Below are positions 6,174-8,641 of a stretch of 8,641 nucleotides of DNA, in pieces. Each line of letters begins with the position of its first letter. Within the stretch, counting starts at the first letter, position 1. Origin of the DNA: Planctomycetaceae bacterium. Its GTDB lineage: Bacteria > Planctomycetota > Planctomycetia > Pirellulales > Pirellulaceae. The stretch covers positions 1 through 8,641 of the forward strand of contig JABHUV010000233.1 of assembly GCA_018658605.1 (NCBI GenBank), in the 5' to 3' direction. Below the pieces are notes generated by a model that saw only the letters and a list, made by a program, of their open reading frames with translations, made no database searches and was not told the DNA's origin. The position numbers and the translations under genes were made by a program.

Positions 6174-8641
6174 TTACTTGTTCGTTTTAACTTTTACTTG
6201 ACCTGGCCACAACGTATAGAGGACTCGCAATACTAACAAAGACGCAGCGCACGAGCTAATAACACCTCCAATTACTACTGTGGCTAACGGTTGTTGTACT
6301 TCCGCACCCATGCCCGTGTTAAGCGCCATCGGTACAAAACCTAAACTGGCGACCAAGGCAGTCATTAAGACGGGTCGCAGCCGTGTCATCGCGGCAGTCT
6401 CCACTGCATCTTCCAATGCCATTCCCCGTTGACGTAGCTGGCGAATATACGAAACCAATAACATGTCCGCCAAAACAGCGACTCCTGACAAAGCTACAAA
6501 CCCAATCGCAGCCGAAATCGAAAATGGCATGTCACGAATCCATAAGGCAATAATACCTCCCGTCCAGGCAAACGGAACTCCCGTTGCCACTCGTAATGTA
6601 TCAACAACATTGCCGTAGGTCATAAACAGCAACGCCAGAATCAACCCAAGTGCCACTGGAACCACTAGCAGCAACCGCTGCTGAGCACTAATCATGTTTT
6701 CAAACTGCCCTCCCCATTGAATATGGTAACGACCATCTGGTAAATTAACACGCTCAGCAATTTTCTCTTGGGCCTCAGCAATGAAGCTACCCATATCTCG
6801 CCCCCGAATATTCGATGAAATATTTATACGCCGGTAACCCCATTCACGAGTGATCGTTGCCGGCCCCTCCACGACATCAAGAGTCGCTAATCGCCCCAAC
6901 GGAATCCGTTGCCCTGTGGGCGTATTAATCTCAATTGCGGCAATCGTCTCCGGATTCTTTCTCAAATTTTCTGGCAAACGAATCACCAACGGAAACCGCA
7001 ACTGATCCTCAAACACTTCACCTAAACCAAAACTACCTAAAGACTCAACAATATTCAGAACTTCTGTTGCCGATATCCCATATCTCGCCAACTCATCCTG
7101 TTTAACCGTAATCTGTAACACGGGCTGCCCAGTGATTTGTTCAACCGCAACATCTGCATTACCGTCAATCGTTCTCAAAACAGCTGCAATTTCATCCGCT
7201 TTATCTACCAACACTTCAAAATCATCACCAAATAACTTCACCGCCACATCTGATCGAACTCCACTAATCATCTCGTTCAACCGCATCTCAATGGGCTGAG
7301 TCATCGCAACCTTTTGCCCAGGAAATTGTCTCAGCGTCTGTTGGATTAAATCGGTTAACTCAGCTTGCGTCGCAGATTTTGTCCACTGTTTCCGTGGATG
7401 CAACGTAATGAACATATCCGTTAATTCAACGCCCATTGGGTCCGTCGCCACCTCGGCACTACCAATACGACTCCACACATGATGTACTTCATCTGGAAAC
7501 TTAGCCAATACAGCTCGTTCCATCTCCGTATTAATGCGAATGGATTCTTCCAAATCCGTTCCCGCTAAACGCACCACATTAATCGCCAATGCGCCTTCGG
7601 AGAGCTGCGGAGTGAATTCAGTACCAAGGTTCGGCGCAAGAAACCCAAATGCTACAACAAGCACGATTACAGCCGCTCCTATTACCGCCGTCCGCTGGTG
7701 CATTGTAAAATGTAAAATCGGTTTATAAATAGCCTTAGCAAACTGCACGATCAGCGGATCACGCTTTGCAATCTTCTTCGGTAGCAAGTAGCTTGCCAGA
7801 ACCGGCATCAACGTTAAAGACATTAGCATCGAACCCGCCAATGCAAATACAACCGTTAGTGCCATCGGCCTAAATAACTTACCCTCAACTCCTTCAAGCG
7901 TCAAAATTGGCAAATAGACAACCATGATAATCAACTCACCAAACATGGTTGGTTTCCGCACTTCCACTGCAGCGTCACGGATAACATCCAATTTTGTGTG
8001 ACCTAACGGGATGCCATCCGAAATCCGCCGCACACAGTTCTCTACCATCACCACCGAACTGTCGACGACCAACCCAAAATCAATTGCCCCCAAACTCAAC
8101 AAACTCGCTGTAATACCGACTTGCCACATCCCTGAAAATGCAAACAACATGGAAAGCGGAATTGCGGCAGCAACGATCAAGCCAGCTCGCAGATTCCCTA
8201 AGAACAAAAATAATATCGCGATTACTAACAATCCACCCTCAAACAAATTTCGCTGTACCGTTGCAATCACATGGTCGACCAATTCCGTTCGATCGTATAC
8301 GGTCACCACTTCCACCCCAGTGGGAAGTGTGGATTCAATTTCGGCCATCTTGTCTTTGAGTGAGTAGGTTACTTTATGGCTATTTTCTCCCATCAGCATA
8401 AATCCGAGTCCATAAACGACTTCGCCTTGCCCATCCGCCGTAACCGCACCTCGTCGAATTTCATGACCAATTTCGACACTCGCAACGTCACCCACTCGGA
8501 TAGGCGATCCATCAATCGCCTTGATTACGATGTGTTCTATTTGCTGAATATTCACGGTTCTAGCAATACCATGCACCAACAGCATTTCAGTGTTACGCGT
8601 AATATTACCCCCACCAACATTTCGATTATTGGAGCGCACAG
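6174..8641 (-). CDS. czcA: Heavy-metal-efflux RND transporter, CzcA/CusA family (5' end outside window)
   Basis: This inner-membrane proton/metal antiporter would export divalent or monovalent heavy-metal ions through a tripartite complex. About 821 residues are visible; family members are about 1,030-1,050, so about 220 N-terminal residues lie beyond the edge. The frame stays open to 8641, and the GTG at 8639 is an internal Val codon. Numbering from that codon, TM2-TM6 span about 131-285 and TM7 about 316-335. The second periplasmic domain runs to about 652, and TM8-TM12 span about 654-808. TM4 carries DFGLVVDSSVVMVEN with D187, D193 and E200, the charged set of CzcA-type pumps. The segment VATDPMGVELTDMFITLHPR and the segment around EMRLNEMISGVRSDVAVK are typical heavy-metal RND sequences. 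R753 and T760 correspond to AcrB R971 and T978. TM10 reads VLADMLLVS where VLNGLVMVS is usual, and TM12 has R805 for the usual Pro. Zn/Co/Cd or Ni is likelier than Cu/Ag from TM4, but the substrate is unproven. Confidence 0.93.
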   Translation of the reverse strand, partial: VRSNNRNVGGGNITRNTEMLLVHGIARTVNIQQIEHIVIKAIDGSPIRVGDVASVEIGHEIRRGAVTADGQGEVVYGLGFMLMGENSHKVTYSLKDKMAEIESTLPTGVEVVTVYDRTELVDHVIATVQRNLFEGGLLVIAILFLFLGNLRAGLIVAAAIPLSMLFAFSGMWQVGITASLLSLGAIDFGLVVDSSVVMVENCVRRISDGIPLGHTKLDVIRDAAVEVRKPTMFGELIIMVVYLPILTLEGVEGKLFRPMALTVVFALAGSMLMSLTLMPVLASYLLPKKIAKRDPLIVQFAKAIYKPILHFTMHQRTAVIGAAVIVLVVAFGFLAPNLGTEFTPQLSEGALAINVVRLAGTDLEESIRINTEMERAVLAKFPDEVHHVWSRIGSAEVATDPMGVELTDMFITLHPRKQWTKSATQAELTDLIQQTLRQFPGQKVAMTQPIEMRLNEMISGVRSDVAVKLFGDDFEVLVDKADEIAAVLRTIDGNADVAVEQITGQPVLQITVKQDELARYGISATEVLNIVESLGSFGLGEVFEDQLRFPLVIRLPENLRKNPETIAAIEINTPTGQRIPLGRLATLDVVEGPATITREWGYRRINISSNIRGRDMGSFIAEAQEKIAERVNLPDGRYHIQWGGQFENMISAQQRLLLVVPVALGLILALLFMTYGNVVDTLRVATGVPFAWTGGIIALWIRDMPFSISAAIGFVALSGVAVLADMLLVSYIRQLRQRGMALEDAVETAAMTRLRPVLMTALVASLGFVPMALNTGMGAEVQQPLATVVIGGVISSCAASLLVLRVLYTLWPGQVKVKTNK

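Noticed and set aside
8637..8639. GTG as the start codon of the RND gene
   Set aside because: The protein at this point is in the middle of a conserved periplasmic segment (NNRNVGGG) and the frame stays open to the edge; the true start is outside the window.

Overview
The window looks like a piece of a planctomycete chromosome, probably Pirellulales-like. This is inferred from gene content: a DUF1592/DUF1588/DUF1585 protein with two CxxCH motifs, followed directly by a DUF1552 protein, is a pairing characteristic of that phylum and expanded in it. A Cys-rich leucine-rich-repeat (LRR) protein completes the cluster. No rRNA, tRNA, IS element, integrase or CRISPR array was seen. All five genes lie on the minus strand, so transcription runs from right to left.

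Right part (5790-8641): a heavy-metal-efflux RND pump of the CzcA/CusA family, with its N-terminus cut by the window edge, is followed 24 nt later by a small lipoprotein. The lipoprotein carries two identically spaced W-C-x2-H-x6-C-x2-C units. The two probably form the end of a metal-efflux operon whose adaptor and outer-membrane genes would lie beyond the right edge. The pump keeps the CzcA-type charged residues in TM4, but TM10 and TM12 have unusual substitutions.

Middle (5639-5789): a 151-nt gap separates the two groups. It holds a perfect 9-bp inverted repeat just after the lipoprotein stop codon and a 9-bp direct repeat (GGCTAAAAT on the minus strand) before the next gene. It is the likely boundary between two transcription units.

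Left-centre (272-5638): a tight three-gene cluster. An exported 833-aa DUF1592-type protein is followed after 4 nt by a Tat-type DUF1552 protein, which overlaps by 4 nt (GTGA) the start of a 502-aa exported LRR protein. The spacing implies co-transcription and translational coupling. The three products probably work together outside the cytoplasm, but their biochemical role is unknown. A strong hairpin terminator at 212-241 closes the unit.

Left end (1-211): no gene could be supported. This stretch has several short complementary arms upstream of the terminator and could be a 3' UTR or a small structured RNA.
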